Positions 9,833-18,916 of a DNA stretch of 64,000 nucleotides are shown here, in pieces. The position numbers were made by a program, and so were the translations under genes. The notes under the pieces were generated by a model. The model was not told the origin of the DNA and made no database searches. It saw only the letters and a program-made list of their open reading frames with translations. Source of the stretch: Gerris lacustris (lineage: Eukaryota; Arthropoda; Insecta; Hemiptera; Gerridae); assembly GCA_951217055.1 (NCBI GenBank), contig CATNVA010000018.1, forward strand, positions 248,001 through 312,000, given 5' to 3'. Position 1 is the first letter of the stretch. The number at the start of each line of letters is the position of its first letter.

Positions 9833-10469
9833 AGCTCAGATCCCCTAAGTTTTATTAATTCATCTTTGATATTTAGATTTTATAACGATATAAGTGTTAT
9901 TTTTTTACTATTTTCGGAAGGGTTATTTTTCTATCTTTGCCCTCCCATAGGGGCAAAATATTGGGAATAGAAAACAAAAGTATTTAAAAGAAGGTGATTG
10001 CAAGAAGTGCACGTACAAAGGAATCGCGCGACTCGTAGTTTCCTATCAGTGTGCGACAGTCACGTGCATATAAAACAGTGTGACCCCACTCTAACAGTCT
10101 TACATTTATTTAGAAAAAATGAGTATAGTAGGTGCAAAGGAATACGGAATCATCTGTACGCTTATGATGCGATTTTTTATTATTTTTAAACAATAATTCA
10201 ATGTTTGCTAATGTTAACAACTGACAAGTAGTTGTAAAATATAGAGGTTCGCAAAGATGTTGCCTGACGGGTCGACAGACAGACAGGCACGACGTCAAAA
10301 ATATGACTCAGGTCTGAAAAGCATTCTAGTCCAGTAAACTTTGTACTGAGAGACGTTAACTGTTTTCGTTACTTTCGGAAAATGTGGAAACAAAATATTA
10401 CATATTTCCCTTATTAAAAAAAGGCTCTATTAATCATTTTAAATATATTTATTTTACATATATTTAATA
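9833..10469. other. No gene recognised
   Basis: AT-rich sequence with the repeat phrases 'ggggcaaaatattgggaa' (also seen at 9665) and 'gggtcgacagacagacaggc' (10269). No supportable coding frame. Confidence 0.5.
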
Positions 10470-11760
10470 GTTATTTATGCACCAAGGGAGTAAAGTAAGC
10501 CATTATTCCCTGACCGAAGAAGTTGGTTCTTGACGCGAAGCCGAAGGAACCATGGTCCCTAAATCCCGAGGCGAAGCCGAGGGACTTAGACTCTTTAAGT
10601 CCCGAAGCGCAGCCGAGGGAATAACTCTAATTAGCGATAATTATCGCGAGGGGAATAATGGCACTTTACTCACGAGGTACAATAGGGTGGGCCTTCATTA
10701 TAGGAGTGAAAAAAAAAAGTATTGACATTTTTTTGCTCCCAACCCCTACATTTGTGCGAATACATGAAAAAATGATTTTTGACAAGTTTCCGGTCAATCA
10801 GAAAATTTTAAATTGTGCCTCTTTTTATTTGAAAATTGGTACATAACGAAATCAATAATAATTTCAAGATAAAAAGAACTTTTTATATACTACGTTTTAA
10901 AATTTTCTGTTGAATCGTATGTAATGTTGATACATAGTATAATTGTTATTGTTATATGATACATAATGTTAGAGAAAACAAAAATTAGTTCCGAATTTAT
11001 TTACTTCAGATAAATAATATACTCGATATTTCCTGTTTTGCTGTCATTCAATATTTATCTATCACAAATTAGAGACCCGTCAAAATGAAGATTGCGTAAA
11101 TATGAGACATGGCAAAACAAATCAAATAACTTGCGGATTTTTTCCAAACTAACTTTCCGTACAGCAAAATTTGCTGAAAACCAATTAAATTCTGCTGAAA
11201 TATGGCTAAAAGTATTAAAATAATGCATTGTCATCGTGTTCTGAGCTATGCTAAAAGTTTCAAATGTCTAGCTATTCGGGAAGTTAGTTAGAAATCGATT
11301 GCCAGATTTGTACCGGACAAACAAGAAAGCAAGCTAATAAAAACGTAGTAAAATAGCGATTTCTTCTAGAAAATTTCAAAATATCATGTTTATAATGCAA
11401 TATTATCCGAGTTTTTTTATTATTTACATAAATGATATACTAATATTAACAAATATAACTCAAAAGTAAGTCAATATGTAAAGAGATAAAATATTTAGAG
11501 ATATACATTCATAGCAAAATAGTGAAAATTGGGAAAAAATTATTTATTTCATATGAATTTCGTAATTATTTTAATCATATGAACAATATTTAATGTTTTA
11601 ACATACATTAAAAGGTACTACAGGTTATGTGCTTCATATAAATACGTATTAACAATGCATACCTAGCATAGTTTTTTTTTTAAACTAGTAACATACATAC
11701 TAATGGAGTCAGTGAAGCTATAACACAAGCCACATTTTGGACGAAAAAGACCGTCTTTTG
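10470..11760 (+). repeat. Interspersed repeat family Y, copy 1
   Basis: The first 210 bp contain three palindromic words of the type cgaagccgaggga and match 54650-54840 in inverted orientation. 10710-11760 matches 55190-55735 in direct orientation ('tgtgcgaatacatgaaaaaatgat', 'aagccacattttg'). 11150-11350 also matches 44950-45170. It is therefore a mosaic of at least two repeat modules. No protein-coding similarity is seen. Confidence 0.6.
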
Positions 11761-12089
11761 AGTTCAGACACACACAGGAAAATATAAGGGTCCTTGGTTT
11801 TGCCTACGGACCCTACAAATAGCAAAAGCAGCGAAAAAATATATATATATTATGATCAAAGTATAATTCAAACTTCCGGATACATAAAACAAGGAACTTG
11901 AAAAAAAGATATATTAAAGTAAAAATAAGTTGCAAAATGATTTTTATAAAGTTTTTCGTTTGTAATATATTATAATAATTTAATATTATTGTACATAGTT
12001 AGTTTCACTTTTTTTTCACTGCTTTTGCTATTTTTGCATAATGTGTTATTGCTTTATCAATGTTTTAAAAAAATAATATATATATATAT
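11761..12089. other. No gene recognised; AT-rich
   Basis: AT-rich DNA with short T- and A-runs and a small (TA)n at 12074-12089. It borders the poly(T) that marks the 3' end of the minus-strand LINE to the right. Confidence 0.5.
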
Positions 12090-12214
12090 TTTTTTTTTTT
12101 AGTTTATTTTATTTTAGGCACTGAACAACAAGGTTATATGCTCCTATGCAAGATTTAAATTAAACAGTAGTTAAACAATGTGTATAAATAATAACCAATA
12201 AATAACAATTAAAT

Positions 12215-12526
12215 TCAGATATCAGTATAGTAATTAGCGTCCTGTAAGTAATGCATCAGTTTAGTTATATGAGTCAAGTTGTTTGCTAAAATGTCTGCTA
12301 AGTTGTCTGATATGTCGTGTGTAATTCTAAGTTGGTCAAGTTGTTGGCAATCAGTCAGTATATGAGCTACAGTCAGAGTATCGTCACATAGTCTACATCT
12401 TGGTCTTTCTTTGTCTCTAGTAAACAAATAACTGTGAGTAAGTCGTGTATGTCCTATTCTCAGTCTGCAAAGTATTGTCTCTTCCTGTCTGTTTTTCCTA
12501 TATGAGGAAGTCCAGTCACCTAGCAA
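12215..12526 (-). pseudogene. I-group LINE C-terminal Cys/His domain
   Basis: Reads LCRLRIGHTRLTHSYLF followed by CRLCDDTLTVAHILTDC, the C-x2-C-x8-H-x4-C knuckle at the end of ORF2 in I-group LINEs; the counterpart in the intact element is CRHCGIAALTVSHIIEEC. It is separated from RNase H by a one-base frameshift near 12560. The role is probably nucleic-acid binding (family inference). The stop at 12215 is the natural end of ORF2. Confidence 0.85.
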
Positions 12527-12531
12527 AGGTT

Positions 12532-13476
12532 TTATGCGTCGTAGTTTGTTGTTAGTAGTGTCTGTCCATTATTTTTCTCTCTGTGCCATTTCTCTTTTAT
12601 TTTTGTCCTGATATAAGAGTCAAAGTCTCTAGGTATAACCTCTGTCTCAGTACTCAGTCCGTCAGTTATTGCTTGTCTCGCTAGTAAGTCAGCAGTCTCA
12701 TTACCGGAAATTCCTACATGGCTAGGTACCCAACAATATCGTACCTTTGATTTTGTCCTTGCTATCAAATTTCTGATTTTGAAAACTGTTAACTTTTGTA
12801 TATACATTTTATCTAAAGCCGCTATAGCTGATTTTGAGTCCGTATAAATTGTGGCAGCGCCTAGTCCTTGGTTTATGGCTGAATTCAGAGCATGTAGGAT
12901 GGCCTCCAGCTCTATTGTGAGGATCGAACTCCACTTCGAGCAGGAGAACATTCCTTGTTCTGATGACGAGACATAGGCACAACCGGTCCCTTCGCGGGTC
13001 TTGGAGCCGTCAGTGTAAAGATGTGAGTTCGTCCGGTGGTCATTCTTGTCCTTTAGGTGGTCTTGGTGGAGTTGTTGCAGATGGGCTTGGTCTTTTCTTT
13101 GTCTTGTCAAGCATCGTGTTACAGGGCGTTCTATACCCCAAGGAGCAATGGAAGGGACACTGTATTTGTTAATTTTGCCATATTCTGAAGAAAGGTTTAA
13201 TTCATCTACAAGAGTTTTGAATCTATGACCTGGCGGTCGTAGAAATGTGGGTTTTTGTGTATATTTATTTGTAAATTTTGGGTCCTGAAATAATTTAAAG
13301 CAAGTGTTGTCCGGGAAGCGTTTAATTTTAAGTCCGTAGCGTAGAAGTAAAAAGTCGCGTCTCAGGGCAAGAGGAGGCTCATTTGCCTCGAGCAAAATAC
13401 TGTTAACTGGGCTGGTCTTGAAGGCACCTAGAGCAAGACGCAAGCCTGTATTATGTACCGGGTCCAAGCGTCTCAA
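12532..13476 (-). pseudogene. I-group LINE RT thumb region and RNase H domain
   Basis: The N-terminal half (NTGLRLALGAFKTSPV) is the RT thumb/connection. The C-terminal half is RNase H: LYTDGSKTREGTG (first Asp), LTIELEAILHALN (Glu), IYTDSKSAI (Asp) and HVGISGNETADLLAR (His and last Asp). All four acidic residues are present. RNase H removes the RNA template after first-strand synthesis. The frame is broken from RT palm upstream (13476-13606) and from the C-terminal knuckle downstream. Confidence 0.9.
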
Positions 13477-13605
13477 ATCTTTCTGTTTTGCCGAGCTGTA
13501 AACAACGCTTCCAATCTATTTTACTTTTTATAACGGCTCTATAAAGGTGTAACAATGTAGCTCTGTCCGCTCCCTACTTTAGATTTTGCAACATCCGGAG
13601 CAGAT

Positions 13606-14130
13606 TTAGGCAGATTTAGGTTTTAAACATTTAGCGCGAACTTCCTCTATGTGTGGCCGCCAAGTTAATTTTTTGTCGAACTGCAGACCTAGATATTTGA
13701 GCTTTTCTACCGTTGGAATTTGTTGGCCGGAGAGAGTAAGACGAACTACAGGGTTGAGTCTCTTTTTGGAAAACACCAAGCACTTGGTCTTGTTTGCTGA
13801 AAAAGTAAGTCCAGTACTGCTGGCCCACTCAGTGATCCTGTTTATGGCGTGTTGCATCACTACCACAGCTGTTTCCAAGCTTTTTGACCTAAAGAGGAGA
13901 GTCATATCATCTACATATAGAAGTAACTCTACGAAAGGTGGAATTACTTTCCGGACGTCATTTACTGCAAGTAGGAACAGAGTACAGCTAAGTACGGCTC
14001 CTTGAGGCACTCCGTTTTCTTGTTCGTATGTACTTGAGAGAGAACTTCCCACTTTAACATTAAACATCCTCCTTGACAGGAAGTTGTTTATGTAGTGCAG
14101 TAAATGCCCTCTAAAGCCCATGCGATGCAA
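13606..14130 (-). pseudogene. I-group LINE reverse transcriptase palm, N-terminal part deleted
   Basis: Contains GVPQGAVLSCTLFLLAVND (motif B), the active-site box ELLLYVDDMTLLF (YVDD, both Asp kept) and KLKYLGLQFDKKLTW. Immediately upstream the sequence runs back through DRTWKYSIVHQLHRMG, the end of motif A, straight into the EN-RT linker. The fingers and most of motif A (roughly 250 codons by comparison with 39335-43063) are therefore missing through an internal deletion near 14155-14165. The enzyme cannot be functional. Confidence 0.87.
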
Positions 14131-14295
14131 CTGATGTACAATAGAATATTTCCAGGTCCTGTCAATGCTTTTCGTCGGTCTCTAAGTGCAATTCTGCAGT
14201 CTGTGCTCCACCATGGTACAGGTTGCCGCCTTCCCCTTAGTTTTATCCGTGGAACTGAGACAAGTGCTGCTGACATGATTGCAGATGTTAGATAT

Positions 14296-15072
14296 TCAAG
14301 CAGTTTTTTCTATACTTTCTTCTTGACCGGGATGTAGAGGAGATAAATTAGTTAAATAGTTTCTGAAAGCCTCCCAATCCGCATTCTTAAAAGACCAGAC
14401 TGCTTCTGGATGTATCTCCGAGTTATTTAAATTTAAATTAACAAAAAGAGGAAAGTGATCACTTCCATACAGATATGATGAAACGGTGAAATCTGCTATT
14501 CTAGATATTGATGGAGAACACAAGGCTAGGTCTAGTGCGTCTTGTTTGCCGGTTCTGGAGTCAAGATAGGTAGACTCATCGTTATTTAGGAGACATATGT
14601 TCTGTCGGTCTATAAAAGATTCTATTGCCACTCCTCTGGGATCGGTTTTAGAAGATCCCCACATCAGGCTATGAGCATTGAAGTCTCCTGATATAATGAA
14701 GGGTCCTTGCAGCTGCTGTACGATGTTTTCCAAGCATGTTGGAGTTATTTCGTCAGTAGAGTCCAGATAGATGTTACAAACTGTGACAGGATGTGACGAA
14801 CCTATCCGAACAGCTTGGACTTGGATATTAGAGTTGATTTTGATTTCTTGGCTTGGTACTCTCACTGATACAAATGTCGCCAGGCCCCCTTGCCAGGCAC
14901 CTGGTGGTGGATCTCTTCGGAATGCTACATAGCCTGGTAGCTTTAGGGAATTTCCAGAAGTTAAGTGCGTCTCTTGTATCAAAAGTGCGTCCGGAATATT
15001 TTCTCTTAATAACAATTTAATATCTTCAATTCTTGATCTAAAGCCTTTGCAGTTCCACGTACAGATTTTCAT
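14296..15072 (-). pseudogene. I-group LINE endonuclease domain
   Basis: 258 codons beginning MKICTWNCKGFRSRIEDIK, a natural start for this EN family. Catalytic landmarks are present: LIQETHL (Glu), FIISGDFNAHSLMWGS (Asp/Asn), DALDLALCS and GSDHFPLFVNL (Asp-His). EN nicks the target strand to prime reverse transcription. The domain looks complete, but it is cut off from RT by a stop and by the internal deletion just downstream. ORF1 lies upstream on the same strand. Confidence 0.9.
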
Positions 15073-15469
15073 AATATTTAAATCAAGTTGTTACCAATTG
15101 ATATTAATTTTTCTGTTTAGAATTTTTCTTCTGACCGCTTTTTTTATTTTTTGTAGTGTTTTTCGAGAGATGTAGAGGTGTTTCTTTGCTAGTATTTGAA
15201 TCACTACCTGAGTCCCAGTCATTCGCCCACATCATTTCATATTCAGTTTTTGAGTCAATAGAGATAGGTGTAAATGTTCAGGTGTTTTTATCTTGGTCCA
15301 ATTTATTTTCTTTTACACTTAAAGTTTCGGTCGTCTTGTCAGAAGTAGATTTGGAAGAACTAGCTACTATTATTTTCTGTTTAGTCGAGGGTTCGTCAAA
15401 TGAGCACTGTGTAAGGTTGCGGGTTTTTCGAAAGGATGGATGAGAAAGAGTTGGTTAAATTAAACTGAC

Positions 15470-16955
15470 CGGCAATTTCGGCTTTCTTCTTTGCATCGAA
15501 GTATGACAGTTTCTCTAATGTTTTAATCTCCATAATTTTCTTTCCAGGATCCACTGAGGGCAGTTTCTATTAAGCGCCGAGTGTTCCCCTTTACAATTAA
15601 CACATTGTTTTGTCTTTAAACAAGGCGAGTTATCATGTGCAGGATCGCCGCACTCTGGACACATTGCGCCGGCTTTACAGGCAAGTTGGATATGAGAAAA
15701 TCTATGACATTGAAATCATCGCCTTGGAAGTGGGATGTACGGTCGAACAGGGACTGATAGGTAGCCAACCTTTAACTTGCTCGGGAGAGACGTCAAGCTA
15801 AAAGTGACTGTTCAAGCACCATTGAACAAAATTCTGCCAGCATCTGAAGGGGCCCCCCAAGTTCTTGTATTAGAAGTTTGTCCCTTCAGTGCTATTGGCA
15901 GACCTGCTATCTCAGGATTTGCTGCAAGGAAAAGCCTGAAATGGCAAGTGTGTGTGTAGCCCTCCATGGGTGTAGTGGCCATTTTTTAATGTTTAACATT
16001 TAATGTGACATTATATATCTACAATTATCCTGGTCATCCAAGTAATACCATGGATATTATGATATTCAGGAGTTCAGCAAGGTTCATCTCTTTATCCGCA
16101 CAGTAGGAAAGTGAAGACCTACTAAAATTGCTGAATCCAACTCTTCCACCACCCACAGGAGATATCACCATCGGCCACCGCACTTCACTTCACCTCTACT
16201 CTCTCCAATCAGATATTCCTTTAATTTATATATGTACCTATTTTGGCCATATGCTATATCTAATCTGCTATTTAAATATATCTTTTTTCAAACCTACAGT
16301 CCGATCAATTTTTATTATTACTTTATATATTATACCCAATCGTGGTCAGGTCAAGCCAAGAGCTCCCTGGCGCGAACAGTGACTATGAAACTGTTGGTCG
16401 GTTCCAGAATATTGTTAATCTTTTTGTTGAGTCTTCTCACATCAGTTACTCCTTGCTGTTTGATATGCTCAGTAATTTCTTCTACCGAAATGTCTGCGAG
16501 GTCAGCGCAAGTGATAACACCTTTAACTTGGTTTAGAGTTCTGTGGGGCTCTACAGATAGTTTTGGAGAGATATTGCACGGCAGGTTTGACCTGCCAACT
16601 TGACAGATTGATCGTGAGTGTAAGTCTCGACTAAGAGAGATCCGTCTCGTAACTTTTTTGCACTTTTAACTCCACCGCACGCGTGGGAAAGCAATTTCTC
16701 AATAGCGAACGGTGAAACTTTTGACATTGAGCAATCTCCGTCCAATCTTTTGATAATTAGAAAATTGATCACTTCCTTGGGTGGGTTTACATAGATTTTC
16801 ACCGGAGTATTGGGTCTCTGTCGCTTACTCTTGGGCAAAGCACCCTTGTTTTCATTATTTATTGTGTTAGATTGAGTTCCTTTTACATGTCCAGTTTCGA
16901 TATGGCAGAGATGAGGAGGATTGCTTGACTGCCCTCCAGGGTCGGGGGGTCTCAT
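15470..16955 (-). pseudogene. I-group LINE ORF1 (gag-like, zinc knuckles), interrupted
   Basis: The first 134 codons start at 16955 with MRPPDPGG. After a frameshift the reading GVITCADLADISVEE...QQGVTDVRRL follows (16540-16400), then a 568-bp insertion, then PVRPYIPLP with knuckles CPECGDPAHDNSPC and CVNCKGEHSALNRNC (15690-15550). The layout matches ORF1 of the element at 37808-39334. ORF1 proteins of this kind coat the element RNA. Frameshifts, a stop inside the first knuckle region and the insertion make it inactive. Confidence 0.8.
15810..16377. mobile_element. Unclassified 568-bp insertion flanked by AGTGACT repeats
   Basis: ORF1 reading frame is interrupted between about 15810 and 16377, and AGTGACT occurs on both sides (15803-15809 and 16378-16384), as a target duplication would. 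The ends are gttc... and ...gaac. The right end contains TGGCGCGAACAGTGAC, which resembles an LTR-element primer site, but part of that word is the flanking duplication. Class not determined; no recognisable coding sequence. Confidence 0.45.
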
Positions 16956-17110
16956 GCTGCTTGTTAGGCACTAATTTGATAGTAATAGATACAACTAAAG
17001 TAGAAATAAAGAAGGATTTAACTTACGTGAGATTATTGTGACACCACCTGTCAATCCTATCTACTTTTCCTATATAATTTATTGAATATATACGCGAGTA
17101 CTTAAGCATT

Positions 17111-17112
<2 letters not shown>

Positions 17113-17206
<94 letters not shown>
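17113..17206. repeat. (TA)n array, integration site of errantivirus copy A
   Basis: About 45 TA units ending exactly at the first base of the 5' LTR. Errantivirus integrases of the 17.6/297 type prefer TA-alternating targets (established knowledge), consistent with this position. Confidence 0.95.
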
Positions 17207-17208
<2 letters not shown>

Positions 17209-17441
17209 TTAACAAAGGACTTTTTACGGATTCAGCACCGCAGACCGTCAGCACTTTGTACTATACTTAAGTATGTAGAATGCCGCCGGCCCGCTAGTCT
17301 AGTCTAGATCTCGACTCCGACTTAGTAGTTGTATTATAATTATTGTGTATCATTTGAAATTCTTAATTGTAACTCTTAATTGTGTTTTTAAAATAAATAT
17401 TTGTTTTTAAAAACTTAAATTCAAATTGCTTAAAGTTAACT
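17207..17441 (+). repeat. 5' LTR, copy A (235 bp)
   Basis: Begins AGTTAAC and ends GTTAACT. Compared with its 3' LTR it lacks GT in the word AATTGT(GT)AACTC and has G rather than T in CAAATT(G/T)CTTAAAG near its end. Copy B shows the same two differences between its own LTRs. A further difference is TTTTT for TTCTT near 17386-17390. Confidence 0.95.
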
Positions 17442-17457
17442 GGCGCAGTCGGTAGGA
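17441..17457 (+). promoter_or_regulatory. Primer binding site, tRNA-Ser type
   Basis: TGGCGCAGTCGGTAGGA abuts the LTR. It is complementary to the 3' end of insect serine tRNA (...ACCGACTGCG plus CCA), the primer used by 17.6/297-type elements. Copy B has C instead of T in the GTCGG part. Confidence 0.85.
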
Positions 17458-17902
17458 CAGCTAGAGGTTTTGCAAGTATACCGAAACTTTTTGTTTTTAC
17501 AATTTACTAGCTGTCTTAGAAGAATCTACTTATGAACCTGCTCATCATCATACTGTGAGTACACATTTATATTTTGGGGAAATTTGACATTAATTGAACC
17601 TATAGAATTGTGCATCAGATATTTGAGTGCAGGAATTGATATAATTAAAATCATTAATAAGAACATAACATTATATAAGAAATTAAACTTTTTAAAATAA
17701 TTAATTATTAAATTTCTAAAATTATTAATTATTAAATTTCTAAAATTATTAATTAAGTAAAATTATTTAAATAATATAAATTTAAATAAATAAGAAGGAC
17801 ATATATTTTTATAATCAATTATTGAATTACTAAAATCATTAATTCAATAAAATCATTTAAATAATACAATTTTTCAAATAAGTATTTTAATAAATAATAA
17901 TC
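17458..17902 (+). other. Untranslated leader of errantivirus copy A
   Basis: AT-rich leader of about 450 bp between primer site and gag start, containing tandem 'attaattattaaatttctaaa' words. Probably holds packaging and splice-donor signals, but I cannot point to them. Confidence 0.6.
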
Positions 17903-18916
17903 ATGGAATTTAAGAAGGAATACCTTAACATGATTCCTGAGTTTAGTGGTGAACCATCACTACTCAGTAGATTTTTAGATTTGTGTGACAAACTTGTAAC
18001 TAAATTTTATAATACGGAAAACTTGGCCGATTTCCAAAATGAATATCTTATGGCCTCTATTATATCTAAGATTAAAGGCCCTGCAGCCGATATCGTTAAT
18101 AATTCCCGCTGTACAACATGGCAGGAATTAAAAACCGCTCTGTTAAACAGTTATTCGGACAGACGTGATTGTTTCACGCTGTCTATAGAAATGTCAGCCC
18201 TAAAACAAGGCAATGAATCTCCCTTTGACTTTTACCAAAAAATCCAAGAGTTACTTACTCTCCAAATTGCTTATTTTAATAATAAAGTAGTTCAAATTCA
18301 AAGTGAAATCCTAGCGGATTATACACGTAAGTTAGCTCTTCGTGTATTTCTAAGAGGACTTAGGGAACCCATTGGATCCTTGATGAGGACCAAAAACCCT
18401 ACTGATTTAAATGAAGCGTTGAACATGTTAACCAACGACTTCCAATTTTTGTCAGGTAAATTTAAAACCAATCAGTCTGAAATAAAAAAACCAAACTTTC
18501 AGAAATCCCTACCTATGACTAAACCAAGTCCCCAAACACAGAACCCTGCTCAACTTTATAAACCGCAACCTTTCAGGCAACCACTTCCTCAAAGACCAAA
18601 TTTTAACAGACCCGCAAATAATAATAATTCTTATATTAAGCCAGCAAAATTTAATCCAACACCCATGTCCATTTCTACGAATCAAACATTTAGACCAAAT
18701 CCAACAAGTTTTGGAAACAATTATAATAGCAATAACCAGCTTCACAACTTAGATCATGAACAAACCTCTGCACAAGCACAAGCAGATACGTACAATTACG
18801 AATATTATGAATCTGGTTCTTCAGACTATACCGTACCCCAAGAATCCGTGGAAACCCCACAAAACGAAGGAGATCATTTTTTAGGTTTAGAAGCCTTGGA
18901 AGAAAATTCGAATTAA
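17903..18916 (+). CDS. gag: Errantivirus gag polyprotein, copy A
   Basis: 337 codons from ATG at 17903. The N-terminal two thirds are a Ty3/Gypsy-type capsid region (IPEFSGEPSLLSRFLDLCDKL, FDFYQKIQELLTLQ, LALRVFLRGLREPIG). The C-terminal third is rich in Asn, Gln and Pro with no CCHC knuckle, as is usual in errantiviruses. Gag assembles the particle. The stop TAA (18914-18916) overlaps the next ATG by one base (TAATG), so the protease-pol frame could be reached by termination-reinitiation; classical errantiviruses use a -1 frameshift. The translation is identical to copy B, and the frame is intact. Confidence 0.93.
   Translation: MEFKKEYLNMIPEFSGEPSLLSRFLDLCDKLVTKFYNTENLADFQNEYLMASIISKIKGPAADIVNNSRCTTWQELKTALLNSYSDRRDCFTLSIEMSALKQGNESPFDFYQKIQELLTLQIAYFNNKVVQIQSEILADYTRKLALRVFLRGLREPIGSLMRTKNPTDLNEALNMLTNDFQFLSGKFKTNQSEIKKPNFQKSLPMTKPSPQTQNPAQLYKPQPFRQPLPQRPNFNRPANNNNSYIKPAKFNPTPMSISTNQTFRPNPTSFGNNYNSNNQLHNLDHEQTSAQAQADTYNYEYYESGSSDYTVPQESVETPQNEGDHFLGLEALEENSN

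Larger units (their letters stand above)
12090..16960 (-). mobile_element. I-group LINE with RNase H, decayed
   Basis: On the minus strand: ORF1 with zinc knuckles (about 16955-15470), EN (15072-14296), RT (14130-13480), RNase H (within 13476-12532) and a C-terminal Cys/His domain (12526-12215), then a poly(A) seen as T-run at 12090-12100. The EN-RT-RNase H order is that of the I group. There are several frameshifts, an internal deletion joining the EN-RT linker to RT motif A, and a 568-bp foreign insertion in ORF1. Its proteins are similar in layout to the intact LINE at 37176-44443. The exact 5' end is unclear (around 16960-17040). Confidence 0.85.

Noticed and set aside
16365..16384. LTR-retrotransposon primer site TGGCGCGAACAGTGAC
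   Set aside because: Half of the word is the duplicated flank AGTGACT, and no LTR pair or gag-pol lies nearby.
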